Origin: Marchantia polymorpha subsp. ruderalis
Lineage: Eukaryota; Streptophyta; Marchantiopsida; Marchantiales; Marchantiaceae
NCBI GenBank assembly: GCA_037833965.1
Contig: AP031354.1
Location: 17,586,001 to 17,650,000, forward strand
Direction: 5' to 3'
DNA length: 64,000 nt
Each line of letters opens with the position of its first letter. The stretch's first letter is position 1. Below are positions 27,914 through 38,055 of the stretch, in pieces. Below the pieces are notes generated by a model, which saw nothing but the letters and a program-made list of their open reading frames with translations, was not told the origin of the DNA and did not search any database. The position numbers and the translations under genes were made by a program.

Positions 27914-30714
27914 GTGCTAGAGCTGTCCGCAAGTTCCGACGAGATTCAGAGAAGGCCGTGGAAGAGACACGGCGTCAAAACAAGAAAACACCAAAAAGAG
28001 TACCTAAGCCTAGTTCGGCCGACATCCTTGGGGAACCTACCCCCGGCGACTCGGAACCAAACTTGGTGCTTACAGTTCTACTAGATATTCCTTGCACGGA
28101 CCCGCCTAGTGAAGTAGAACCGACCGCCCGAGAACCGTCGACAGACACACCGATGGCGGACGGACAAGCCAATGTGCGGCTACCTCAGCCGATTACTAAA
28201 CATTCCTACCCGAAGTACAAAGGGAGTGGGGATGACGACGATGCAGATTCATACATCAAGTTGTTCGAGTCGGTGTCTATTGCCAATCGCGAGATCGCAG
28301 ACGACGACCGACTAAGGATCTTTCCAAGCCTTCTGCGGAAGAAAGCGAGGAGTTGGTACAATCACGAGAGCATCGATCCGACTGGGTTGACAACATGGGC
28401 CCAGCTGAAGGAGAAGTTCCTTCGCCGCTTCCGCGAGCTCGGCTACGACAGCCGGGTTTTGACAAAGTTACGTAATTTGCAGCGAGAGAAGAAGGAGAGT
28501 CTGCGTGACTACACTGAGAGATTTCTGGACCTCCTCGACAGAATACCGAAAACAGGACCAGGGTCCCCTTTCTCGGTACAACAAGCTGTGGATTGGTACG
28601 TGACCGGTTTAACTCGGGAGATGGAGACTTTTTGCCGACGCAGCAAGTGCGACACTATTGAGGATGTGATTGCATCGGCAGAAGCCTTCGAAACTTCCAC
28701 TCTCAACCGAAGAGGGAGAGAGAGACGGGAGTCGAAGGAGCGAAAACCGAAGGGAGGGCGAAGACGACGTAGAGGTGCAACTCCGTCATCGGAGGAATCG
28801 TCTTCGGACGAGAACCGTTCTTCATCCGAAGAAGAGGAAACCTCATCGTCGGAGGAGGAGAAGAAGAGGAAGAAGCATGGGTCAGCGAAGAAAAAGGGCA
28901 TCCGACGAGTGACTACGGACAGAGCGCCGGGAGATATAGCTTCGAAGATGGAGACCCTTGTGAAGGACTTCGCCGATCTCAAGGTTCAAGTGGTAGGCGG
29001 GCATGATCGCCGAAAATCACCCGGGAGAGTGCGAGCGAACTTATGGTGTACTACGTGCGGGGCGGTGGGACATGCAAACACCGAGTGCCTTACCACCCGT
29101 CCGTCATATCCAGTCAACACAGTAGAGTGGGCGCAACCGTACTATGGAGAACACCCTCAGTACTATGGAGAGGCTAGCGAAGAGACAGCCTACGCCGTCC
29201 AGTCGGTGCCTACCCCTCCTGCAGTTTCAGCAATGCAAGTCCCACGATATATTCCGGTGGATCGGGCCACTACAGTACCCGTGAGGCGGAGAGCACCTCC
29301 AGGGACGTTTGACCCACCGCCACCGCGAGCTTGTTATAACTGCGGGGAAGTTGGGCACTTCTCACCGCAGTGTCCCCATCCAAAAAGGCGAAACGATTAT
29401 GCTCCGACATGTAGTAATTGCAAGAAGGTCGGGCACACTGCGCCAGAGTGTGATCAGCCACCAGTCCCTCGGCCAGCGGTGCGATTTGTGAACACTCCTG
29501 CTAAGGAGGACGTGCAAGTTAACCAGGTCGAAGTAGGTTCAGACGGGGATGGCGAAGACGAAGAATGGCCGGCTGAAGAGGTTATGTGCGCACGGGTCGA
29601 AACTCGTAGTTCCAAGAAATCGAAGGAGCAAGAGCGTGACACTCGCAAGCACGAACGGAGAACCGACGACCGGACGGGAAAAGGAAAGGAGAAGACATCC
29701 AGCAAGTCCGACTCGCGACCTGCTCGGAAGTCTTCGGCTACGCGGGAGGCACCAGCAGTGCGCCCCCAGACGGCAGTCGAGGACGAGCCAGTGCGCCTAC
29801 TGAAACGAGACTACGCTCCGGATATCCGCAACGAGGTATCCAACCTGTTGAAGGAAGCGATCCGCACGCAAAAGGACCCACCGCGGCCAGACTTGACATC
29901 CTCCCTTGGGGCGAAGTTGGCAGCCACCGTGGAACCTCGCAGAGCGTCGCCGACCCCGGCGACCCAACGCGCCCACTATGACTTGGTTGAAGATCTCGGG
30001 AGTCGAAAAGTGAACATCACGTTCAAGCAGCTCTTGGAGGACAATAAGACGTATCGGAGAATGTTGATGCTTTCGCTACGGCATCCGCGGAAGCCGCGCG
30101 CATCCGCATCTTCTCAAGTATATCAAGTGGAGAGCGAAGACCAAGGGCCACCCGAGATCGATGTGGAAATAGCAGGGTGTTGCGTACGCAGAGTGCCAAT
30201 CGACTCTGGATCAGGAGTCAACATAATGACGGAGGATACAGCGAGAGCCTTGGGGTTCAGTCAATACGAACCCTCGAAGCGTGTGTTGAGATTAGCGGAT
30301 CAGACGCGGAGAATGCCTGCAGGTATGCTGCGCAATGTCAAGACAACCATCGGGGGTGCGGACTTTCGGTTGACATATATCATCCTTCAACCGATGATGA
30401 AGCAGGGCTATGACGTTCTGCTCGGGCGACCATGGCTATATGGTGCACAAGTCAGATGTGATTGGCGAAGACATCGCCTTAAGTTTCCTCATCCTTCGGA
30501 ACCGACCAAAACCATTACGGTGCCCTGGAATAGGGTCAGGCACGAAGGAGAGACCCCATCGACAAGTGCAGGTTACACATCGGGCGAGGACAGTGAGTCG
30601 ACCGCGCGATCGAATTCCAGTGGTACCGAATCCGATTACTTCGTGGGATTCGTTGCCTGCTGTTCGGTGGGAGAGGAAGAAGAGACGGAAGCTATTCAGC
30701 CGGAAGACGAATAG
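27883..30714 (+). CDS. gag: Gag-protease of element A (943 aa, intact)
   Basis: Collinear with the B copy at a few per cent divergence or less: gag domain ~105-275, Ser/Glu-rich segment, three CCHC knuckles (first ends AVGHANTEC), and an aspartic protease with DSGSG and LLGRPWL. All key residues are present. It ends at UAG followed by CAA UUA. It probably still makes functional particles, even though pol of this copy is broken. Confidence 0.92.
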   Translation: MSTGAGGSNLSARAVRKFRRDSEKAVEETRRQNKKTPKRVPKPSSADILGEPTPGDSEPNLVLTVLLDIPCTDPPSEVEPTAREPSTDTPMADGQANVRLPQPITKHSYPKYKGSGDDDDADSYIKLFESVSIANREIADDDRLRIFPSLLRKKARSWYNHESIDPTGLTTWAQLKEKFLRRFRELGYDSRVLTKLRNLQREKKESLRDYTERFLDLLDRIPKTGPGSPFSVQQAVDWYVTGLTREMETFCRRSKCDTIEDVIASAEAFETSTLNRRGRERRESKERKPKGGRRRRRGATPSSEESSSDENRSSSEEEETSSSEEEKKRKKHGSAKKKGIRRVTTDRAPGDIASKMETLVKDFADLKVQVVGGHDRRKSPGRVRANLWCTTCGAVGHANTECLTTRPSYPVNTVEWAQPYYGEHPQYYGEASEETAYAVQSVPTPPAVSAMQVPRYIPVDRATTVPVRRRAPPGTFDPPPPRACYNCGEVGHFSPQCPHPKRRNDYAPTCSNCKKVGHTAPECDQPPVPRPAVRFVNTPAKEDVQVNQVEVGSDGDGEDEEWPAEEVMCARVETRSSKKSKEQERDTRKHERRTDDRTGKGKEKTSSKSDSRPARKSSATREAPAVRPQTAVEDEPVRLLKRDYAPDIRNEVSNLLKEAIRTQKDPPRPDLTSSLGAKLAATVEPRRASPTPATQRAHYDLVEDLGSRKVNITFKQLLEDNKTYRRMLMLSLRHPRKPRASASSQVYQVESEDQGPPEIDVEIAGCCVRRVPIDSGSGVNIMTEDTARALGFSQYEPSKRVLRLADQTRRMPAGMLRNVKTTIGGADFRLTYIILQPMMKQGYDVLLGRPWLYGAQVRCDWRRHRLKFPHPSEPTKTITVPWNRVRHEGETPSTSAGYTSGEDSESTARSNSSGTESDYFVGFVACCSVGEEEETEAIQPEDE

Positions 30715-30720
30715 CAATTA
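30712..30720 (+). promoter_or_regulatory. Leaky-stop site between gag-PR and pol, element A
   Basis: TAG at 30712-30714 followed by CAATTA, in frame with pol. A possible 7-bp stem is formed by GGGACTG (30726-30732) and CAGTCCC (30798-30804), starting 11 nt after the stop. It is preserved in B and A'. Confidence 0.75.
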
Positions 30721-30723
30721 ACT

Positions 30724-33554
30724 GTGGGACTGGGAAGGAGTGAGACGAGTCACACCGAGGGCATTGTCGACCCTAGTGACTGTCACGAAGTACAACTCAG
30801 TCCCGGCAAGTGCTTGAAGGTATCAAGCGCAGTGAGAGGAGACGAGCTAAGGAAAGTACAGGCCTTCCTTAGCCATTATGTCGACGTTTTCGCCTGGAAG
30901 ATCGAAGACATGAAGGGGATACCTGCACGGTATGGGGAACACCGTATCGATTTACTGGACGACTCAGTACCCATACGACAGCGCCAGTATCGCCTCAACC
31001 CAAAATACTCCTTGCTAGTGAAAGAGGAGATAGATAAGTACTTGAGCGCTGGTATTATTTACCCTGTGCTCAGCAGCGAGTGGGTGTCGCCGATTGTTAT
31101 CGTACCCAAGAAGTTGACGGGTAAGATACGAGTGTGTCAGGATTTCCGGAAGTTGAATGCAGCAACACGCAAGGATCATCACCCGTTACCATTCACGGAT
31201 GCCATTCTAGACCATGTCGCAGGACATGAATGTTATAGCTTCCTGGATGGGTTCTCAGGTTACAATCAGGTGTCTATCCGTGAACAGGACAAGGATAAAA
31301 CTACGTTCACAACCGACTGGGGAACTTACGCATACCACAAGATGCCCTTCGGTCTGTGCAACGCGCCTGCCACCTTTCAACGGATGATGACCAATATCTT
31401 TCAGGAACAACTGAGGAAGTTCCTGGAAATATTCATAGATGACTTCTGTGTCTTTGGGAAGCGGTCTGAACACCTAAGTCACTTGAAGCAGACCTTCGAT
31501 AAATGTAGAGAGAGCAGTTTATCACTGCATCCCGAGAAGTGCTTTTTCTTTATGACTAGTGGGATCTTGTTGGGTCATCGGGTCTCGGCAGACGGCATTG
31601 CGGTGGACATCGAGAAGGTCAAGGTTATACTCGAGCTTGAGCCACCCACGAATCTAAGAGAGCTGCGAGCATTCCTGGGTCATGTGGGCTACTACCGAAG
31701 ATTCATACACATGTATGCAATACTAGCGGCGGACTTGACCAAGTTGTTGAAGAAGGACGAGCCTTATGCTTGGGGTGCGAACCAGCAGTCAGCATTTGAG
31801 GCTCTGAAAGCGAAACTCACGACTGCTCCCGTACTAAGGAGTCCAGACTGGAATCGACCATTCCACGTTTACGTTGACACCTCGGCATTCGCCATCGGTG
31901 TAGTACTGAGTCAAAAGGATGACAACAAAAAGGACTACCCGATCTACTTCGCGAGCCGACAGCTGTCTCTAGCAGAGCGGAAGTACACCACGACGGAGAG
32001 AGAAGCGTTGGGGATGGTGTACTCCTGTAAAAAGTTCCGTCACTACCTAATCTGCTACGAGTTTGTGTTCCATGTGGACCACTACGCATTGCAACACCTA
32101 GTCAAGAAAGCCGACCTATCCGGTCGAATCGCCAGGTGGGTATTGTTACTACAAGAGTTCACCTACACAGTCCAGACCAGGAAAGGGGTGCATCACGAAA
32201 ATGCGGATTACTTGTCCCGATTATGGACACAGCCGACAGAGGAGGAATTGGTGGATGATTTTCCAGATGAAGAGTTATTTCAGTTGTCTGCAGGACATGA
32301 GTCCCGCTATGCCGACCTGTATCGATATCTGCTAACCCTCCAGTGTCCCGAAGGCATGGATTTGGAACAGCGAACTGTCTTTATTCATAAGGCAGGTCCG
32401 TACCAACTCCAGCAGGGGGTTTTGTTCAAGAAGATGGCGGACGAGCGCTTATGAAGATGCCTGGAGGAATCAGAGGTACCAAGAATAGTGAGTGCGATGC
32501 ATACAGAGGAGGCGGGTGGACACTATGCCACCAGGAACACGGTCACAAAGATCCTAAATGCGGGATATTGGTGGCCGACCATGTTTAAGGATGTTCTCGA
32601 TTACATCCGCAAGTGCGACAGTTGCCAGAGGACGGGGAGACCGACGCCTACAACACGCTGGCCCCTGACTCCCATTATGCCTCTAGCACCTTTCGAAAAG
32701 TGGGGTATTGACTTTGTAGGGCCGATACAACCGGTGACTAGAAGTACACGAAGGCGCTACATTCTGGTAGCAACGGACTACGCCACCAAAATGGTAGAGG
32801 CCAGAGCCACCAGAAAGGATGATGCTGCCACAGTGGCAGCATTCTTGTTTGAGTCGATCATCACACGCTACGGATGTCCCTTAGAGCTAGTCAGCGACCG
32901 GGGCACGCATTTTCTGAATCAGATCATCGAAGATCTGACACGGTATTTCCACATCAAGCACCGGAAGACTACTCCATACAATCCCAAGGCAAATGGACTG
33001 ACGGAGAAGTCCAATGGTCTGCTGTGTAAAATACTACTCAAGGTCACTGTGAATCACGCTCACGACTGGGATACGAAGCTAGCAGCCGCTCTATGGGCGT
33101 ACCGCACAGCTGAGAAGATCACGACCAAACAGACACCATACTTTCTGGTGTATGGGCAACACCCGATCCTCCCGATCGAATTTGAAGTACCCACCCAACG
33201 AACGTTGGATTTGCAAAGGATGGGCGCAGAAGAGAGTCAGCTCTACAGGTTACAGGAGGTCACGCTGCTGGATGAGAGGAGAAGAGACGCCGAAGATCGC
33301 ACCAGGAAAATCCAGCTCCGCCGAAAGGAGAGATACGATAAAAAGATCAAACCGGTACTCCTGCAGGCGGGTGATTTGGCATTGCTCTACGACAGCAGGC
33401 ATGCCAGATTCCCAGGCAAACTGCACCTAAGGTGGATGGGACCTTACAGGGTTGTCGAAGTCTTCGGAATGGATCCATCCAACTTGCGGACCTGGCCGGC
33501 GATTTGTTAGGCACCCGAGTGAACGGGTGGCGGTTGAAGAAATACCACATGTGA
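30724..33554 (+). pseudogene. pol: Pol of element A, disabled by nonsense codon and frameshift
   Basis: RT and RNase H are intact (FIDD, LCNAPATFQR, TTERE, VDHYAL). A TGA at 32452-32454 replaces the Cys codon (577) that B has, just before the integrase. The integrase frame reopens afterwards (HHCC finger, D-D-E core) and continues to about 33465, where a one-base loss relative to B shifts the last ~30 codons after VVEVF. The original stop would be at 33552-33554. The copy can supply RT by readthrough but not a complete integrase. Confidence 0.9.
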
Positions 33555-33578
33555 GTGTTCGCGTGGGCGCTCACAATT

Positions 33579-33591
33579 GAGGAGGGGGGCA
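33579..33591 (+). other. Polypurine tract of element A
   Basis: GAGGAGGGGGGCA immediately before the right LTR; identical to that of B. Confidence 0.92.
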
Positions 33592-34837
33592 TGTGGTACC
33601 CCACTTTTGGCGATTTTGAGGAAATTAAAACATTTTTGGAAAACTGTACCCTGGCAGCATTGTAAATAGCCTTCGGTACATCAAAACAGAGTGAATCCGG
33701 AAGATCGCGGGGATTCTCGAGGGATCTTGTAGAATCTGGGATTTGGGGTGCCGCAGTAAGGACAGGCACCACCCTCCCTGCGAGCTCCGCAGTTAGGATC
33801 TCTACGGCGCAAGGCGCAAAACCCGCCTTCGGAGGTTGCGTCCGCGGCTGTAGGGAAACCCCCGTAATTAGGTCAACCCTCGGGCGCCTTGACCAAGTTA
33901 GGGTCCCGTTGGAAAGAGCTCGACGCGCTGATTCTAACGAGCCCAAGAACGTTTGGAACGGACGAGGACTTAGGGAGTTATCGCTACTGGAAGAAACGGA
34001 GGCGGTCGCCTACGGCGGAAGGAGTTCGCCACCGGCGCGAATTCCGCCTACGCGGAAGGGGGATTCAAGTTTTGTCCTATGCGCGGACGAAGGCGTTCGC
34101 CTGTGCACAGGCGAAGTAGGGTTAGGGAAGGCGCGAAGTCTGCCTACGCACAGGCGTCCGCCTGTGCACAGGCACTTCGGCGTCGGCGGAAAATCCGCCT
34201 TGGGCCCTAGAAATGCGCCTTGTGAGGTAGAAAGTGTACGGCGCCTTCCGCGCCAACGCAGCGCCGCGTACGTCGGAAGAGCCGCCAGAGTAATCCAATA
34301 GGTACGGACCATGCGGACGGCCCGGGTGGATGCGCTCTTGGACGGACGGAGTTGCGGCGGCGGAAGCGCCGACGGAGAGACAAGGAACGGAGAGACTGGA
34401 CGGAGAAGGCTGACCACGGTCAACGCCTTCCGCGCCAGCGCAGCGCCGCGGACGGAATTCGCCTGCGCACAGGCGAACGCCTGTGCAAAGGGGGATGTTC
34501 AAGTTCAGCGCCGGCGGAGGATCCGCCGAGGCTCCTGCCTGCGCACAGGCAGGAGTTGAATTTTTGTCCGACATGCGGACGCACGCGTCAAGGCAGCGGG
34601 AGATTGGCCGAGGGGCGGTACGAACAAGTGTACCGCGCAAGGCGGAAAACTCGCCTTCGGCGCTACGCCCCCATGTCCACAGGGTGACACGCTCTTGGAG
34701 TTCAAATCCGCCAATTCGAGCGTGAGAGTTTAATCGACGACGGCGGAGCGTGAAGCCGCGCGTGAGAGCGAAGACCGTTCCAGCGTACAGCCGGCGCGGC
34801 CATCAAGTGAGACGTTCTTCACGACCAAGAGCCGACC

Positions 34838-37800
34838 ATGACCTTCGACCGGGCGGCGGAGAACGTCCCATTCTTGAATTCGCGATTCCAATCTCTTGTG
34901 CGCGCTGCGCGCATCCATCTGCTGGCTGCGGACCATTCTCGACGTCGTCGCACAGGAGATTTCTTGTTGATTGAGGGAGAAGTGAGTGCGCGTGATTTGG
35001 AATTGAGAGCGATTAGAGTTTGCCAAGAGAGAAAGAAACGCGGACAGTGCGGAAGTAGAATGAGCGGGCGAGCGAACCCCAGGAACGCAATGACGAGACC
35101 GAGCAGATTGCGGATGGTGCCACTTCGCCTGCCGCAGAACGGGCTGCGCGCTTTCGAAGAGCGCTTAATAGCAAGAAAGCTCGATTTCTTGCTATGGGGA
35201 TGGAATTACATCTGCGCGAATATGGTGCGCGAGTGGCTAGAGCCACAGGGACCACCCTCGCGCGGATTGCGTCCGCATGTTGACCGATGGACAGTCCAAG
35301 ATTGGGCGCAGGCGTTGGGAAGATGTGCTGGCATGCCAGGGCATCTCCTTTTCGACAGTGAGAGCATCAAGGTGACCAAGCAAGAAGAGGCGCAATTTGT
35401 GGAGCTGTTCAAGACCGGGAGGTCTACCAAGAATGGGTACAGGACCCGTGATTACAAGGATCGATTTCGCCGGACTCTGTCCGCGGCGCTGATGCAATTA
35501 CTGCAGCCGCACCGCGCCTGCTACATCACATTGTGGCAGGTCTCTTTTGTGGAGTGCGTCATCGAGGGAACTCCAATCCACTGGGCGAGCATCCTGCACA
35601 GGGTAATGCGACAGCACGCGTTTGAGGAAAAGGGGGGAACTCTAAACCATCTTTCTCCTTTCCTCATCAATTTTTATCGACAGCGGAATTGTTTAACAGC
35701 GGCGGAGCTTGAACATTTTCCGCCATTGTCCATCGACCATCCCGGGAAGTATGTGCGGGAGAACGAGGTCGATACTGATGCAGAGGAGTCACCGACTTCG
35801 ACCCCATCAAGACGGAGGGACGAAGGGAGACACACTCCTGCAGCGCGAGTGCCGCGGAAGCGGCGATGGAGGGAAGAGTCCGAAGAGGAGCAGCATCAAG
35901 AACCCTCTGCTCCTATTCGACCGCGGCCGCTGTGCGAGCCATACAGCCGGCCGAAGCAGAAGGCACGCAGACTGGTGTTACCAGCTGACAGTGCAGACAC
36001 GGCGACGATTGCGACGGAGATAGGAAGTGCGTCGCCAGAAAGGCGAGAGGAAGCGCGGACGACCCAAGGAACAACGGGCCACGCTGCAACCTCGTCGGGA
36101 GAGAGGCCGCCTACGGGCCAAGGGCCTCCGGAGTTACCACGTGCGATGCGGACAGATGTTCCGTTTGCGCACAGGCGAACCTCCGCGGACGGACGAGCCT
36201 CCGCGGACCGGCGAACACAAGTGGACGTGGATCTACGCTTACGCGTGGGAAGGAGCAGTCCGCCTGTGCACAGGCGCTCGCCTGTGCACAGGTCACCTGT
36301 GCACAGGTCGCCTGTGCACAGAACACCTCCGCACGTGCCGCCTGTGCACAGGCAAGAATCACCCCCGTTCCAACGTAGGAAGGGGAAGGAGCCGGCGGAA
36401 GAACCGCCTACGAGACACCGGCCCTCGGGGCCAGACCCTCCGGCGCACCACGCGCCGCAATTCGCGCCTTCGGCGCAAGGGCCTTCGAGCCGAGGAGATA
36501 CGAGCAGAGAGCGTGCGGAGGCTGCACCATCGGCGGGAAGTCCGCCGATAGATGCGCCTTCGGCGGTAGGGCCTATAGGCCAAGGAACATCGGGCGTGCG
36601 GCCCCCGGCCATGTCGCCTTCGGCGATAGATGTCCGCGGCGCTACGCCTGCGGCGGACAAGGCGCCGGCAAATGCGCCTGCGCACGGGCCGAGCACAGCC
36701 CCCACGGACCGATCAAGGGAGCAGCAGACGGAGGAGCGGAGTGACTGTCCGCGGGATGAAATCTCGATGCGCGATGCGCAATCCAACCCCGCGCAGCCAC
36801 CCTCCGCTCGATCGCCTTCGGCGGCGGACGACGGAGACAGAGAGAATGCGGTAGGCAATCGATCAGCGAGCGACGGGGATGCCGCTCGGGTACATTCGCC
36901 TTCCGCCTTAGACATTTTGGCGACGAGCAGCGAGGCTGCAGCGGTGCCTTCGCAGGCAGCACACGTCGACGACGTGCAGCCCCACTCGGGGCAGTCGCCG
37001 ACGCAATCAATGGCGACTGAAATTCTCCACTCGGATGATGACGGCGGAGGCTCCACGGAAGAAATGTCAGGAGCAGAAGACACCGAGGAGGAGGAGGAGG
37101 AAATTGTTGGAGCGCCGGCGGCGGCGCTCTCTGAGCAGGTGATTCCGTTGCTGAGGTACTTGGATCGCAAGGTCGATAAATACGCCGACCCACTCCAGCC
37201 GGGATCTTACATCGAGTTAGTGCGCAGGCGGACTCGCACTAAAGTCCACACCAGCAAGCTATTAGCTAGAGTGGACCAGGAGTTGAGGGACTTGAAGGAG
37301 AAGCATGAGTGCTTGTGGGGACAGTACAAGCTTAATCAGAAGTTCTACAAGCACTCCGAGAAGATGAAGGATGAGAAACTGGGCGAGCTCACCAAGGAGC
37401 AGGTGAAGGTCAAGGAAGCACTCAACTCTGAGCAGGCCCAGAATCGGATTTTGTCAGAGGAGCTCGTGCGACAGACGCGGTTGTTGGAACAATGTCAGCT
37501 CGCACGGCAGGCGGATGAAGAATTAATCCGCAGGTTACAGTCAGAGTGTGGCGAATTGAGAGCGCAACGTGCTGAAGCCGAATCGCAATTAGTGCTAATT
37601 GAAGAGGATCGCAGGAAGGAGGCGGATCGCACGAAGGTGGAGACGGCGAGGCGAGTCGCCCACTGCCTCAAGGGCTACGCCCACTGGGAAGTGAAGGCGC
37701 AGGAGACACTCACCCTGCGTGAGTTTGAATTGCGCGCAGCCGGGTTGTTGTCAGGCGACAGTAGGAGTCGGCGGAAGGTAGCGAAGAAGCTCGAGGCCTT

Positions 37801-37990
37801 TCTGTCGAAGGCACAGGTAACCATGTCCGCCCTCGAGGGGGAGGTGTCCGCGGCGTTGCAGCGGTTGGGACTGCGCAGTCGAGCAGAAGAGTGGCAGGGT
37901 AGGGAGTTAGTGCGCGGCAGTCGGCCGCGCAGGAGACGTAGTACCGGTTCCGCGGAGTGTAGTGTAGCGTGGTTCCGTGCAGGCGTGTAG
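34838..37990 (+). CDS. U3-encoded ORF, family-1 version (1050 aa), right LTR of A
   Basis: Intact and almost identical to the left-LTR copy; the visible amino-acid changes are Gln to Arg near residue 672 and Asp to Val in the SKAQDTMSAL segment. Being in the 3' LTR, this is the copy included at the 3' end of the genomic RNA, after pol and the polypurine tract, where Athila-type elements often carry an extra 3' ORF. It has one more PVHR unit than the B and E versions. The likely alternative start is Met85 at 35090. Function unknown. Confidence 0.8.
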   Translation: MTFDRAAENVPFLNSRFQSLVRAARIHLLAADHSRRRRTGDFLLIEGEVSARDLELRAIRVCQERKKRGQCGSRMSGRANPRNAMTRPSRLRMVPLRLPQNGLRAFEERLIARKLDFLLWGWNYICANMVREWLEPQGPPSRGLRPHVDRWTVQDWAQALGRCAGMPGHLLFDSESIKVTKQEEAQFVELFKTGRSTKNGYRTRDYKDRFRRTLSAALMQLLQPHRACYITLWQVSFVECVIEGTPIHWASILHRVMRQHAFEEKGGTLNHLSPFLINFYRQRNCLTAAELEHFPPLSIDHPGKYVRENEVDTDAEESPTSTPSRRRDEGRHTPAARVPRKRRWREESEEEQHQEPSAPIRPRPLCEPYSRPKQKARRLVLPADSADTATIATEIGSASPERREEARTTQGTTGHAATSSGERPPTGQGPPELPRAMRTDVPFAHRRTSADGRASADRRTQVDVDLRLRVGRSSPPVHRRSPVHRSPVHRSPVHRTPPHVPPVHRQESPPFQRRKGKEPAEEPPTRHRPSGPDPPAHHAPQFAPSAQGPSSRGDTSRERAEAAPSAGSPPIDAPSAVGPIGQGTSGVRPPAMSPSAIDVRGATPAADKAPANAPAHGPSTAPTDRSREQQTEERSDCPRDEISMRDAQSNPAQPPSARSPSAADDGDRENAVGNRSASDGDAARVHSPSALDILATSSEAAAVPSQAAHVDDVQPHSGQSPTQSMATEILHSDDDGGGSTEEMSGAEDTEEEEEEIVGAPAAALSEQVIPLLRYLDRKVDKYADPLQPGSYIELVRRRTRTKVHTSKLLARVDQELRDLKEKHECLWGQYKLNQKFYKHSEKMKDEKLGELTKEQVKVKEALNSEQAQNRILSEELVRQTRLLEQCQLARQADEELIRRLQSECGELRAQRAEAESQLVLIEEDRRKEADRTKVETARRVAHCLKGYAHWEVKAQETLTLREFELRAAGLLSGDSRSRRKVAKKLEAFLSKAQVTMSALEGEVSAALQRLGLRSRAEEWQGRELVRGSRPRRRRSTGSAECSVAWFRAGV

Positions 37991-38026
37991 CGTAGTGCAG
38001 TGTAGTGCTAGGTAGGACTTAGAAGG

Positions 38027-38055
38027 TATAAAATAGTTCCAGGCGTTTTGCCTGG
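38027..38055 (+). promoter_or_regulatory. LTR core promoter: TATA box and hairpin (A right LTR)
   Basis: TATAAAATA at 38027-38035; CCAGGC-GTTTT-GCCTGG at 38039-38055. It would drive transcription into A'. Confidence 0.7.

Noticed and set aside
27705-27920. 71-aa ORF across the LTR end, PBS and gag start
   Set aside because: It spans the LTR boundary and non-coding PBS, and would be split by reverse-transcription junctions; the A' copy is shifted by one base in the PBS spacer.
34122-34640. 172-aa antisense ORF in U3, repeated in several LTRs
   Set aside because: Built from palindromic repeats read in frame; no independent support, and frames vary between copies.
35896-37170. 424-aa ORF antisense to the U3 ORF in A's right LTR (and 24694-25656 in the left)
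   Set aside because: It mirrors the GC-rich, palindrome-dense middle of the sense ORF, is shortened by single substitutions in other copies, and has no conservation of its own between families.
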